A DNA stretch of 64,000 nucleotides from the NCBI GenBank assembly GCA_015058945.1, contig SVBF01000011.1, positions 133,276-197,275 of the forward strand, given 5' to 3'. Numbering within the stretch: position 1 is the stretch's first letter; every line of letters starts with the position of its first letter. Made by a program: the position numbers and the translations under genes. Of this stretch, positions 34,033-42,440 are shown one piece after another. The notes below the pieces were generated by a model. The model was not told where the DNA came from. It worked only from the letters and a program-made list of their open reading frames with translations, and made no database searches. The stretch comes from Erysipelotrichaceae bacterium (GTDB lineage Bacteria; Bacillota_I; Bacilli_A; RFN20; CAG-826).

Positions 34033-34164
34033 GAAAACACACAAAAAGATAGATTCGGTGTTTTGGCAGTGTCTCGTGCTCCGTTTGATGAGTGCAGAAT
34101 CAGATGGAATTAGACCCTCATAATAATCACATTTTGATACAATTATGATATATCGAGGTGTTTT

Positions 34165-34413
34165 ATGGCGATTATCAGACCTAGCGCGGACTTAAGAAAC
34201 AAATACAAAGAGATCAGCGAATTATGCAAAAAGACGGGGCAACCCGTCTATATCACGGTCAATGGCAGAGAGGACACGGCCCTAGTCGATTCCTCTGTCT
34301 TGGATGAGTTATACCAAACGATTGAGTTAATGCAGGAAATCAACAAAGGCATCGCCGACGTCCACGCGGGCAGGATCATGTCTTTGGAAGAGGCGAAAAA
34401 GAAGCTTCTATGA
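34165..34413 (+). CDS. Phd/YefM-family antitoxin
   Basis: An 82-residue protein with the Phd/YefM layout: MAIIRPSADLRNKYKEISEL at the DNA-binding N terminus, PVYITVNGREDTALVDSSVL in the core, and a toxin-binding helical C terminus. It should neutralise the RelE-like toxin encoded immediately downstream, overlapping by four bases (ATGA), and repress their common promoter. GAGGTG lies before the ATG. Confidence 0.88.
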   Translation: MAIIRPSADLRNKYKEISELCKKTGQPVYITVNGREDTALVDSSVLDELYQTIELMQEINKGIADVHAGRIMSLEEAKKKLL

Positions 34414-35246
34414 CCTATCAGATCGTTCTCACCGACAGCGCCTTCATCGACCTAGAAAACATTAAACGCTACCTCGACATCGATAATCCCAATGCCGCGA
34501 AAACGTACGTGTCCCATATCGTGGGTCGATTGGACCATCTTTCCTCTTTCCCCTACCTTGGCCCATGCTTTGCAAATTCCATCTTCGCTTACGCTAAGGC
34601 ACGATATCTGACAGTTGGCAATCACGTTGCCGTATACCAGGTGGATGAATTATCGAAATGCGTTTATGTCTTACGCGTGCTCTCCCACTTTCAAGACTGG
34701 AAGGCCATCGCGAACAAAGACATCCTCCATAAGGAAGAAGTCATCATCGAGGACGATGTTCTCAGCATCGTCAAAATGAACCAAACGATGTATTTCGATG
34801 TCTACAGGAATTCCTTGGATGACGATAACCGCAAATATGTTCCCGATGAGGTATTCGATACACTAGAAGAGGCTTCGATAGCCGTCGATCGCATTATCGC
34901 GGATTATGAAAAAGATGAGGGGCCATTCGTCTACGCCGTTATGAGGAAACGCGACGACGCGAACATGGGATACGTGCAACTAGTCAAAACCAATGAAGGA
35001 TGGGAGATTGGTTATCACATCGCTCATATCTATGCCGGGAACGGCTACGCGACTCGTGCTTTACGCCTGTTTCTAACCCATATAAAAGGCAGCACCCAAA
35101 TCAAAGAGGTTTTCGCCGTCGTCCTACCATCAAACAAAGCCAGTAGGCGCGTTTTGGAGAAATGCGGATTCAAAACCACTTACGAGGGCAACGGTCGATA
35201 TCAAGGAAAACAAAGAAAGATAATTAGGGCATCCAAGCACTTATAA
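34410..35246 (+). CDS. RelE/ParE toxin fused to a GNAT acetyltransferase
   Basis: A 278-residue two-domain protein. Residues 1-~97 are a complete RelE/ParE-type toxin (YQIVLTDSAFIDLENIKRYL, SSFPYLGPCFAN, YQVDELSKCVYVLRVLSHFQDW). Residues ~115-278 are a GNAT acetyltransferase with the acetyl-CoA motif EIGYHIAHIYAGNGYATRAL and a typical end NKASRRVLEKCGFKTTYEGN. The two are joined in frame by a ~18-residue linker with no stop or frameshift. RelE toxins cut mRNA, ParE toxins poison gyrase; GNAT domains acetylate small molecules, proteins or, in TacT-type toxins, aminoacyl-tRNA. Its partner is the Phd antitoxin. The fusion is unusual; the GNAT could be a second toxin or a passenger. Confidence 0.85.
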   Translation: MTYQIVLTDSAFIDLENIKRYLDIDNPNAAKTYVSHIVGRLDHLSSFPYLGPCFANSIFAYAKARYLTVGNHVAVYQVDELSKCVYVLRVLSHFQDWKAIANKDILHKEEVIIEDDVLSIVKMNQTMYFDVYRNSLDDDNRKYVPDEVFDTLEEASIAVDRIIADYEKDEGPFVYAVMRKRDDANMGYVQLVKTNEGWEIGYHIAHIYAGNGYATRALRLFLTHIKGSTQIKEVFAVVLPSNKASRRVLEKCGFKTTYEGNGRYQGKQRKIIRASKHL

Positions 35247-35586
35247 AGCGGTATTGGTTTTTCTAGATAGGACGGACGGGCGATCGTGTTAATCTCCTTT
35301 TCCGTAGATTTCTACACTTTTGTCGATTAGATATAGGAAGTGAATCCGCATTTTGAAACGCGAAGAATCATGCAAAGGCGCGTAGTTAGGCGGAGCGCTA
35401 CGAAGCGATCTGATCCCAACACCATTGGTGGCTTCACGTTTCATAGCCTCCATCTCGGTTTCTCGCGAAAAGGCGGTATTAACTGGGTCAACAAATCAAG
35501 AAAAAACCGCTGTTGTCGCATTTTCTTGAATTAGCGGATCGCGATACGGGTTTTGCTTCTACGTTTATTTTCAGCCGTTTAGACCG

Positions 35587-35700
35587 TTTTTATCTGTTCA
35601 AGGCGATTTATAATTCGGCTTCCGCCGTTATTGTTTGCCTAAATGTTTCATGCTATAATCCGCCGTGAAATAGATTTTTATCTGTTCAAGGCGATTTATA
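35587..35700 (+). repeat. exact 26-bp direct repeat upstream of ATPase 2
   Basis: The 26-base sequence at 35587-35612 recurs exactly at 35675-35700 (both start TTTTTATCTGTTCAAGG). The second copy ends next to the AGGAG ribosome site. TATAAT at 35654-35659 lies between them, so the copies flank the promoter. They may be regulator sites or the trace of a short duplication. Confidence 0.7.
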
Positions 35701-35711
35701 GGAGAAAAAAT

Positions 35712-37175
35712 ATGATTGGGAGAATCGCGGAAATCAAAAAACTCGAAACCGCTTATCGCAGCAATAGGGCCGAATTCGTCGGCGTCTATGGAAGGCGGCG
35801 CGTCGGGAAAACGCATTTGGTCAACGAAACGTTCGCCGATCGATTCGTCTTCCGCCACAACGGGCTCTCCCCTATCGAGGAGGAGCAAAACGAAGGGACT
35901 TCCATCCGTTCCGACGAAAGTTCAATGAAAAAACAGCTCGCGCATTTCCATACCTCTTTATTGCGGGAAGGCGAAAGCGGGACATTGCCTCCGAAAACCT
36001 GGGAGGAGGCCTTCTTTCGGATGGAGCGAATCATCGACGGTAAAAAAGTCAGGAAGGGCAAGAAAGTCGTTTTCATCGACGAGCTTCCATGGATGGATAC
36101 GCCGAAGTCCGGATTCATTACGGCATTGGAGGGTTTCTGGAACGGCTGGGGCTGTCGCCAGAAGGACTTGCTTTTCATCGTCGCCGGATCCTCCACATCA
36201 TGGATGACGAACAAACTCATCAACAACCATGGCGGCCTATATGGAAGGCTCACGAGGGAAATACGGCTCAGCCCACTTACGCTTGGTGAATGCAAAGCCC
36301 TTTTTCATGAAAATGGGGTCGTTCTGTCCGATTACGATATCGCCCAGGCCTACATGGTCTTCGGCGGCATTCCATTCTACCTGAACCCCATGGAAGCGGG
36401 CCAGAGCCTCGCCCAATACGTCGACGGTTGTTTCTTTGGCGAAAAAGCGGCCCTGCGAAGGGAATTCGACCGCTTATTCGGATCCGTTTTCAATAACCCT
36501 GAAACGATGAAAAAGATCGTGCGAGCCTTATCCGAAAGGAGGATGGGACTCACGCGAAAGGAAATCGAGGAATCGACCAAAATCGCCGGCGGAGGCGCTA
36601 TGACCGATTATCTGCGCGCTTTGGCGGACAGCGATTTCATCGTCGAGTATTATCCGTTCGGCATGGGGCATCGAGAACCGTATTACCGCCTGAGCGACCC
36701 CTTCTGCTGGTTCTATCTGCGCTTCGTCGACGGGCAGGAATCGCTCAACGCCGATTTCTGGATGAATAACCTCGACAATCCGCGCATCGTCTCCTGGCGC
36801 GGCCTCGCGTTTGAGAACCTATGCTTCCTCCACGTGCCCCAAATCAAGCGCGCCTTGGGAATCTCTGGCGTCCGCAGCGAGGAAAGCGCCTATACCAAAC
36901 GTGGCGGCGATGAATCCGAGGGCGCCCAGATCGACTTATTGATCGTCCGTGCCGACAACGTAGCCGACCTTTGCGAGGCCAAGTTCGTCTCTGACGAGTA
37001 TCGGCTCGATTCGCAGGAGGAAAGGAAACTGACCCGACGCGAAATAGCCGTGTCGGAACTTCTTCCAAAGAAATGCGTGGTCCACAAGGTCCTCATCACC
37101 ACTTTTGGCATCGCCAAGCACGAATATATGTGGTCCTACCAAAACGTGGTTACCTTAAAGGATTTGATGGCATGA
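35712..37175 (+). CDS. ATPase of the DUF234/archaeal ATPase type (copy 2)
   Basis: A 487-residue paralogue of the protein at 28353. Walker A is GVYGRRRVGKTHL near residue 22, Walker B is KKVVFIDELPWMD near 120, and LCEAKFVSDEYRL near the C terminus is the nuclease-like core. ATG 35712 with AGGAG seven bases upstream is chosen over an earlier frame start. The N-terminal linker after Walker A is longer than in copy 1. Upstream is a 26-bp direct repeat around the promoter rather than the dyad of copy 1, so the two copies are not regulated alike. Role unknown. Confidence 0.83.
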   Translation: MIGRIAEIKKLETAYRSNRAEFVGVYGRRRVGKTHLVNETFADRFVFRHNGLSPIEEEQNEGTSIRSDESSMKKQLAHFHTSLLREGESGTLPPKTWEEAFFRMERIIDGKKVRKGKKVVFIDELPWMDTPKSGFITALEGFWNGWGCRQKDLLFIVAGSSTSWMTNKLINNHGGLYGRLTREIRLSPLTLGECKALFHENGVVLSDYDIAQAYMVFGGIPFYLNPMEAGQSLAQYVDGCFFGEKAALRREFDRLFGSVFNNPETMKKIVRALSERRMGLTRKEIEESTKIAGGGAMTDYLRALADSDFIVEYYPFGMGHREPYYRLSDPFCWFYLRFVDGQESLNADFWMNNLDNPRIVSWRGLAFENLCFLHVPQIKRALGISGVRSEESAYTKRGGDESEGAQIDLLIVRADNVADLCEAKFVSDEYRLDSQEERKLTRREIAVSELLPKKCVVHKVLITTFGIAKHEYMWSYQNVVTLKDLMA

Positions 37176-37235
37176 TTCCTCTATAGAAAAAATGTCAAAT
37201 TTTCGTAGGCCGAGCGTAGGCTAAGAAAACAAAAA

Positions 37236-37281
37236 CCCTCGATGCCATCGAGGGAATTTGGCTTTCTGAGCACGATGCGGG
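37236..37281. repeat. hairpin plus GAGCACGATGCGGG element
   Basis: CCCTCGATG/CATCGAGGG hairpin (37236-37254), which on the minus strand is followed by TTTTTG, then the 14-mer GAGCACGATGCGGG at 37268-37281. Same composite as at 28202-28248. Partial copies of the 14-mer occur at 30060 and 14246. Confidence 0.55.
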
Positions 37282-37547
37282 CACTGTTCTGAGCGCTTAA
37301 CGCATATTCGGCCATAAAAGGGAAAACCTTTTTTGGCCAGAGATAGAGCTCCGCCCTAGATGGCTTTCCGATCCAGTGGTTTAAGGTGGTCTTTTTTTGA
37401 TTTTCCTTTTTTCGCCGAAAAAAGAGAATTCGCTTTTCGTAAGGAGATTAAGCTCGCAATGGTGACGAATCAGTTCCATCTCTCCAAGGGGATCGGCAAC
37501 CTGCATAAAGGGGTCCAGTTTAGATTGAACGCATATTTATTCCGCAT

Positions 37548-37583
37548 TGTTGCATATTTGTGACACGCGTGGGTTCATAGTAT
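37548..37583 (+). promoter_or_regulatory. 7-4-7 activator box and -10 of the 855-residue gene
   Basis: TGTTGCA-TATT-TGTGACA at 37548-37565. A -10 is either CATAGT ten bases on (37576-37581) or TAGTAT twelve bases on (37578-37583). Confidence 0.65.
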
Positions 37584-37612
37584 CCACATCACACACATAA
37601 AGAGGTGCCATT

Positions 37613-40180
37613 ATGCCATATCGAGACGAGTTCATGCGGAAGCTGCAACAGCTCCGCGAATACAAGACCTTCTGGGAGACCAACCAGGCAGAGGCATTGA
37701 AGATCAAAAACATCATCCCCGCCAAGGAAATCTCCACCCAGCTCGGCCGCTTCATGATGTTGCTTAGCAACTCCAATGAGCTTTATGGGGGCAAAGAAGC
37801 CCGCCAACAATTCCTAAGGGAACACGCCGACATCTTGCCTAACGGCCGCTTCCCCCACATCTCCACCAGCCCCGAGCATTGCCAAGTCACGATCACCGAG
37901 GCGGATTACGAAAAGATCTTCGACCTCCTCGACGAGAAGTTCAAAGACAACCCCCAGGTGCTCGAGAACCTTTTCAACGTGGAAGCCGCCCCCGATTACC
38001 GCGGCTACCGCCATCCGATGGAGAACCTCATCAACGACATCAAAGCCGACGTCGATCGCCTCTATGAGGAAGATAACGTCAAAGCCGAACTTAAGGCCGC
38101 TTTGGATTTTTCCAACGAGGAACTCATCGAGAAAACCGGCACCAACTTCTTCGATAACGTCATCGACGCCAACTCCAACATGCGTTCCATGCAGGCAAGG
38201 CGCGAATTCGATTCCTTCGTGGTGCAAAACGGACTCGACCCCAACAAGGTCAAGAACAAGACCACCCTCCTCACCGTCATAAGCCCCGGCGTGGATAACC
38301 ACCCCGAGAACTACCAGACCTTCAAGCCCTTCCTCGACATGGGCATCACCTATGACGCGGACTATAAAGCCAAGATCCTGCAACTTGATGCCTTATGCCG
38401 CCAAGAGGGATTGCTTACCAACCCCATGGGCGGAGAGACCGGCTTCAAGGAATATGGCCTCGCCGATTACTTCCAGAAGACCTACGCCTTAAAGAAAGCC
38501 CTCACCGACTATGCCAAGCTCACCGATGACGCGGCAAAGAAACAAGCCCTCGCCGGCATCAAGACCCTCACCGAGGAAGTCAAGGAAGTCACCGGCAAAT
38601 ACCAGAAGGTTTTCGATTTTATCGAAAAGAACTTCGACCTCGAAAACGTCTCCCTCTCCGGTAACGTCTATTCCGGCCGTCCGGATAGCGTCCCTGACGG
38701 CGACTTAGAGAAATGGCGTCCCAACCTCCCGCCCAAGTTCGACTTCGAGAAGAGCCCCGCCGTCATCTTCTTAAGCGGCTTCACCCAGCTAAAGTCCGCC
38801 TGCATCGCCGAAAAGGCGTCCTTGCAGGAATACCTCGATGACCCCGTCAACGTGTATCTGCGCGGCGCGAAGGATTACGCCGACGCCGACGATCGAAAGA
38901 TCTACCTCCCCCGCAGCGAAGAGAACACTTTGGGCAAGAGGATGGCCCACGCCTTCTACTATTCCACCTCGTCCTATAGCGAGATCCGTTCCGTCTCCAT
39001 GATGGGTGGGCGCGGCATGGAGTTCCTCTATAACACCTCCCCTAATGACGACAAGACCATGGGTAACGTCATCAAGAGCCAAATCATCAAGGACTTCACC
39101 AAAGCCTATAACCATGATCCCGGTCTCTTCTTCGGTAACTCCCTCACCCCCAACGTGGACGCCATCAAGAACATCTTCGTCGCCGGTGACGAGGTCGATA
39201 ACCTCAGGCAATTAAGCCCCAATTACATCAACGACGACTATAAGGTGGACCCCTATATCAAGGACTATTCCCAAGCCGTCAAAGGCCATGGCAACGTCCC
39301 CGTCGACGTCGAATACCGCCGCATCATGAACACCATGAGGGAATGCTTTGAGGAGCAAGAGGAGATGAGCAACCATCCGGAGACCTACCTCAAGCGGCAA
39401 GGCGACTCCATGGAGCATTTCGCCCAAGGCGCCATCATCGCCGCCGGAAGGCAATATTTCGCCGACTATCTCCGTCAGAACAACCTTAGCCTTGAAAGCG
39501 TCCAAGACCCAGCCTTGCGCGCCGAGATGCGCGACTTCATGGCCGATCCGGTCCAGACCTTCAACGACCATTATTTCCAATTCACCGAGGACACCATCGA
39601 TGGCCTTTCCAAAGCCAAGCGCGACTTCAAAAACGCCCTCGCACCCTGCGTCGAGAAAAACGCCGGCACCTTCATGGAGAAGTTCGAGCAGAACAACCAT
39701 AAGCCTAATGGCTATAACGTCGGTAAGGACATCCAGACCATCCTCCAGGATAACCGCGGCGGTTGGTGGGAACGCTGGAGGGGCACCACTTCCAAGCAAT
39801 ACCAGGCCTTAGCCAAGGCCGCAGACCCTAGTGGCCCCGTCAAAGGCGACAAAGAGGCGATGTATCACTGCGCGAAGGCCTATCGCACCTATAAGCTACC
39901 CGAAGGGCGTCGCTTCGAATCCTTAAGCAAGACCGCGAAGAAGCGCATCGAGTTCTGCGATTCGATCATTAACGCCTACGAGCAGGAAAAAGCCGCCGAA
40001 ATCGCCGCGAATAACGTCGCGCAGGTCAACGAAGCGGAGGGCAACATCATCGACCAGAACGATTTCCAGAACCAACTCCAAAACGACCTCGGTCCCAAAG
40101 AGATCAAAGACGAGAAGGTCATGGACATCGACGAAGAGGCGGCGGAGAAAGATCCCCCTGAGGATAGCGCCACCGTATAA
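37613..40180 (+). CDS. large helical protein with shared C-terminal motif (855 aa)
   Basis: An 855-residue protein with no signal peptide, membrane segment or recognised domain. It is rich in helices and in Asp/Lys. Residues ~716-795 (WWERWRGTTSKQYQALAKAA...YRTYKLPEG...KRIEFCDSIINAYEQEK) align with the C-terminal regions of the 552- and 366-residue proteins. It ends in DFQNQLQNDL (817-826) and a 29-residue acidic tail. AGAGGTG precedes the ATG. The promoter carries the 7-4-7 box. The N-terminal ~700 residues may be an effector or structural part. Confidence 0.83.
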   Translation: MPYRDEFMRKLQQLREYKTFWETNQAEALKIKNIIPAKEISTQLGRFMMLLSNSNELYGGKEARQQFLREHADILPNGRFPHISTSPEHCQVTITEADYEKIFDLLDEKFKDNPQVLENLFNVEAAPDYRGYRHPMENLINDIKADVDRLYEEDNVKAELKAALDFSNEELIEKTGTNFFDNVIDANSNMRSMQARREFDSFVVQNGLDPNKVKNKTTLLTVISPGVDNHPENYQTFKPFLDMGITYDADYKAKILQLDALCRQEGLLTNPMGGETGFKEYGLADYFQKTYALKKALTDYAKLTDDAAKKQALAGIKTLTEEVKEVTGKYQKVFDFIEKNFDLENVSLSGNVYSGRPDSVPDGDLEKWRPNLPPKFDFEKSPAVIFLSGFTQLKSACIAEKASLQEYLDDPVNVYLRGAKDYADADDRKIYLPRSEENTLGKRMAHAFYYSTSSYSEIRSVSMMGGRGMEFLYNTSPNDDKTMGNVIKSQIIKDFTKAYNHDPGLFFGNSLTPNVDAIKNIFVAGDEVDNLRQLSPNYINDDYKVDPYIKDYSQAVKGHGNVPVDVEYRRIMNTMRECFEEQEEMSNHPETYLKRQGDSMEHFAQGAIIAAGRQYFADYLRQNNLSLESVQDPALRAEMRDFMADPVQTFNDHYFQFTEDTIDGLSKAKRDFKNALAPCVEKNAGTFMEKFEQNNHKPNGYNVGKDIQTILQDNRGGWWERWRGTTSKQYQALAKAADPSGPVKGDKEAMYHCAKAYRTYKLPEGRRFESLSKTAKKRIEFCDSIINAYEQEKAAEIAANNVAQVNEAEGNIIDQNDFQNQLQNDLGPKEIKDEKVMDIDEEAAEKDPPEDSATV

Positions 40181-40197
40181 GGCAACACACCTTTTGG

Positions 40198-40230
40198 AAA
40201 GTGAGTCGGTTTCGGCTCACTTTTCCTTTC
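40198..40230 (+). terminator. terminator of the 855-residue gene
   Basis: GTGAGTC/GGCTCAC stem extended by AAA/TTT and followed by TTTTCCTTT. Confidence 0.8.
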
Positions 40231-40293
40231 GTCCCCCCTTTCCAAAGCCCTATACTTCAAGGCTAAGTTTCGTCAGCTTAACGAAGCCTCACC

Positions 40294-40629
40294 ATGCATC
40301 ACCATCATCACCACCATCACGTATCCGCAAACCACCACCGACATCATTGCCGGTTCCACCATTCATCCACCACACCTACTGAACCATTGACCTATGAAGG
40401 GCAGGTCAAAGTCGCGAAAGCATCGATAATAATCTGTACCTTCATCATTTTCTTCGCTATTTCTATGATGATTGGATTATCCTATCTGGTTTTGTCTTCG
40501 GACTATATCCCCAATCTCTTGTTGATCCCCTTTATTCTCTTCCCCACGATCATGCTTATCGTCAGCCTCGTCCAGATCGTCCGTTACGTCCGCTTCCTAA
40601 ATAGCGAACCCCCATCGAGCGAAGAATAG
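40294..40629 (+). CDS. His-rich two-segment membrane protein
   Basis: A 111-residue protein with a natural histidine cluster: Met followed by eight consecutive His, then NHHRHHCRFHH, giving 14 His and one Cys in the first 23 residues. Two membrane segments follow (about 46-68 and 76-97) and a short acidic tail. The His cluster could bind Ni, Zn or Cu. The ribosome site is weak; TATACT at 40250-40255 could be the -10. It lies between two genes of the C-terminal-motif group and ends at a bidirectional terminator. Function unknown; the membrane part supports a real gene. Confidence 0.6.
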   Translation: MHHHHHHHHVSANHHRHHCRFHHSSTTPTEPLTYEGQVKVAKASIIICTFIIFFAISMMIGLSYLVLSSDYIPNLLLIPFILFPTIMLIVSLVQIVRYVRFLNSEPPSSEE

Positions 40630-40633
40630 AAAA

Positions 40634-40665
40634 AGTCCGTCAAGCGCAATGATGCTTGACGGACT
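40634..40665. terminator. bidirectional terminator
   Basis: Perfect 12-bp stem AGTCCGTCAAGC/GCTTGACGGACT between convergent genes, with T-rich sequence on one side and A-rich on the other, so it serves both strands. Confidence 0.85.
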
Positions 40666-40674
40666 ATTTCGTCT

Positions 40675-42333
40675 TTACATGTTGATCTCGTTGTTGTTTT
40701 CGATGAGGTTATCGTTTTGTATCTCGTCGTCGTTATGTGACTTTTCGGCGTTGGTATCCTTATCAAGGTCATTGGCGAGTCGGTCTTGGAAGCCCACCCC
40801 GCGATGGAGGCGCTTCTCGTATTCGTCGAAACGGCGGTTGGCTTGATCGTAGATCTCTTGGTTGACGTGTTCTTCCGCCGCCTCTTTTCCCTGGACGAGG
40901 GTGAGGGCGAACATGCCGCGGTCCTTGCCCGCGCCGCGAAGGCCCTGGCACATCTCCACCGTGACGTCCTTGGGGTCGACGTTGGGGAATTTGTGACGTA
41001 AATACTTCGCGGCCAAGTCGGCGGCTTTATCGTAGTCGCGTGGGGTGTTTTCGTTCTTCCAGGAATCGATGTGGTCGGCGAGGTCGGTCCATTCCTTGGA
41101 AGTGCGCCCGAGGAAGCGTTCAAAGGCGCTGCCCTGGAAACGGGTCTTGAAGCGCGCCGGGTCGAAATTGACGTTATGCTCGTTGAAGAAGTCCTCGACG
41201 AATTGTTTCTTTCCCGCCTCAAACTGCACGAAACGGCTGACTTTGCCGGCATTGGCTTCGTTATAGTGCGCCACTTCGTCATGGAGGCGGCTCGCACAGC
41301 GTCCATCGAGGGAATTGTCCGCGTCTACCTGCGTGGCGGCGCGATCGCGATAACGGCGTTCCAAGGTCGACATGGGGTCGGCGACGAAATCCTTGAGGAA
41401 TTTGCTGTCTGGATCGTCGCCAAGCTGGATGGCGTGGTCGAGCAAGGTGGATTCGATGCGGTCCCTGGCCAATGAAACGAAGGAGCCGACGTTCATCTCG
41501 TCCCTGCCGCCTTTAAAGTCGCGGACATAGTTACGCACGGAGTCTTCCAAGGCTTCGGAAAGGGCTTTGGGGTTCCACTGGGATTTATGGATGGGTTCGA
41601 GGGCTTTGGCGACCGGGGCGTAATTGGTCACGTCTTGGAAAGCCCGAGGGTGCTCCATCTGGTTCTTGATCTCGTCGTAATATCCTTTCTGGAGACGGAG
41701 GAATTCCTTGATATCGTTATGCCCGTTGAGGCCGAGGCTTTCCTCGTTTCGGTTCACCATCTCCTCGAGGGGATTATCGATGAAGTCCAAAAGCGCTTCG
41801 TTATCCCTGTTGCTCGAATCGTAGGCGTAATCCTGGGCGAAGACGTTCTTGACCAGTCCTTGCTGGGCCGAGACCGTCATGAGGGTGAGACCGTCGCGGC
41901 TGATGCCGAAATGGCCCTTCAGGGAGACGCCATAGATGTTATTGAGCGTGCCTTCGACGTATTCGTAGTAGCCTTTGGGGTCGTGCGGGGTGATCTCGGG
42001 GACATAGGGCTCGGCCTCGTCTTGTTTATGGAGGTGATCGAGGGCGTGATCGACCTGATTCTCATTCAGGTTATCCTCCCAGCGGTCGACCATCTCCTCG
42101 AAGTCCTCGGGGATGTTGAAATTGTCGAATTGGCCTAGAGGGAAGCGCCCCAACTCTTCGGGAGGGATCTTCAAGGTCTGCTCGGCGTAGGTGATCACGT
42201 AATCGATTTTCTGTAATGCCACCGACGCCTCGAATACCTCGTCCATGCCGACGAGCTGTTTGTTTTTGATGGCTTCGTCGATCTGACGGAGCTTCTCGAT
42301 GTCCTTACGGATCTGTTCGTATAATCTTCCCAT
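40675..42333 (-). CDS. helical protein with shared C-terminal motif (552 aa)
   Basis: A 552-residue soluble-looking protein without signal peptide. Residues ~400-490 (FERFLGRTSKEWTDLADHID...AAKYLRHKFPNV...) are the region shared with the 366- and 855-residue proteins. It ends in GFQDRLANDL (514-523) followed by an Asp/Asn-rich tail. No known domain in residues 1-400. The promoter has the 7-4-7 box with TATAAT. It is convergent with the His-rich gene. Confidence 0.82.
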   Translation of the reverse strand: MGRLYEQIRKDIEKLRQIDEAIKNKQLVGMDEVFEASVALQKIDYVITYAEQTLKIPPEELGRFPLGQFDNFNIPEDFEEMVDRWEDNLNENQVDHALDHLHKQDEAEPYVPEITPHDPKGYYEYVEGTLNNIYGVSLKGHFGISRDGLTLMTVSAQQGLVKNVFAQDYAYDSSNRDNEALLDFIDNPLEEMVNRNEESLGLNGHNDIKEFLRLQKGYYDEIKNQMEHPRAFQDVTNYAPVAKALEPIHKSQWNPKALSEALEDSVRNYVRDFKGGRDEMNVGSFVSLARDRIESTLLDHAIQLGDDPDSKFLKDFVADPMSTLERRYRDRAATQVDADNSLDGRCASRLHDEVAHYNEANAGKVSRFVQFEAGKKQFVEDFFNEHNVNFDPARFKTRFQGSAFERFLGRTSKEWTDLADHIDSWKNENTPRDYDKAADLAAKYLRHKFPNVDPKDVTVEMCQGLRGAGKDRGMFALTLVQGKEAAEEHVNQEIYDQANRRFDEYEKRLHRGVGFQDRLANDLDKDTNAEKSHNDDEIQNDNLIENNNEINM

Positions 42334-42362
42334 AACGTTCTCCTATCAATGAACTAAGCCGA

Positions 42363-42395
42363 ATTATAAAGGCGCGGGCGCACAAACGTGCCACA
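42363..42395 (-). promoter_or_regulatory. 7-4-7 activator box and -10 of the 552-residue gene
   Basis: In gene direction: TGTGGCA-CGTT-TGTGCGC at 42395-42378, nine bases, then consensus TATAAT at 42368-42363. Half-site 2 and the 9-base gap match the small-RNA promoter at 1400. Confidence 0.65.
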
Positions 42396-42440
42396 ACTCC
42401 TCCATGTCGAGGATATCGCTATTTTCCATGTCGGATGCGC

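Noticed and set aside
37290..37547. Possible short genes between ATPase 2 and the 855-residue gene
   Set aside because: Only short frames with no ribosome site or recognisable product; nothing supported in this stretch.
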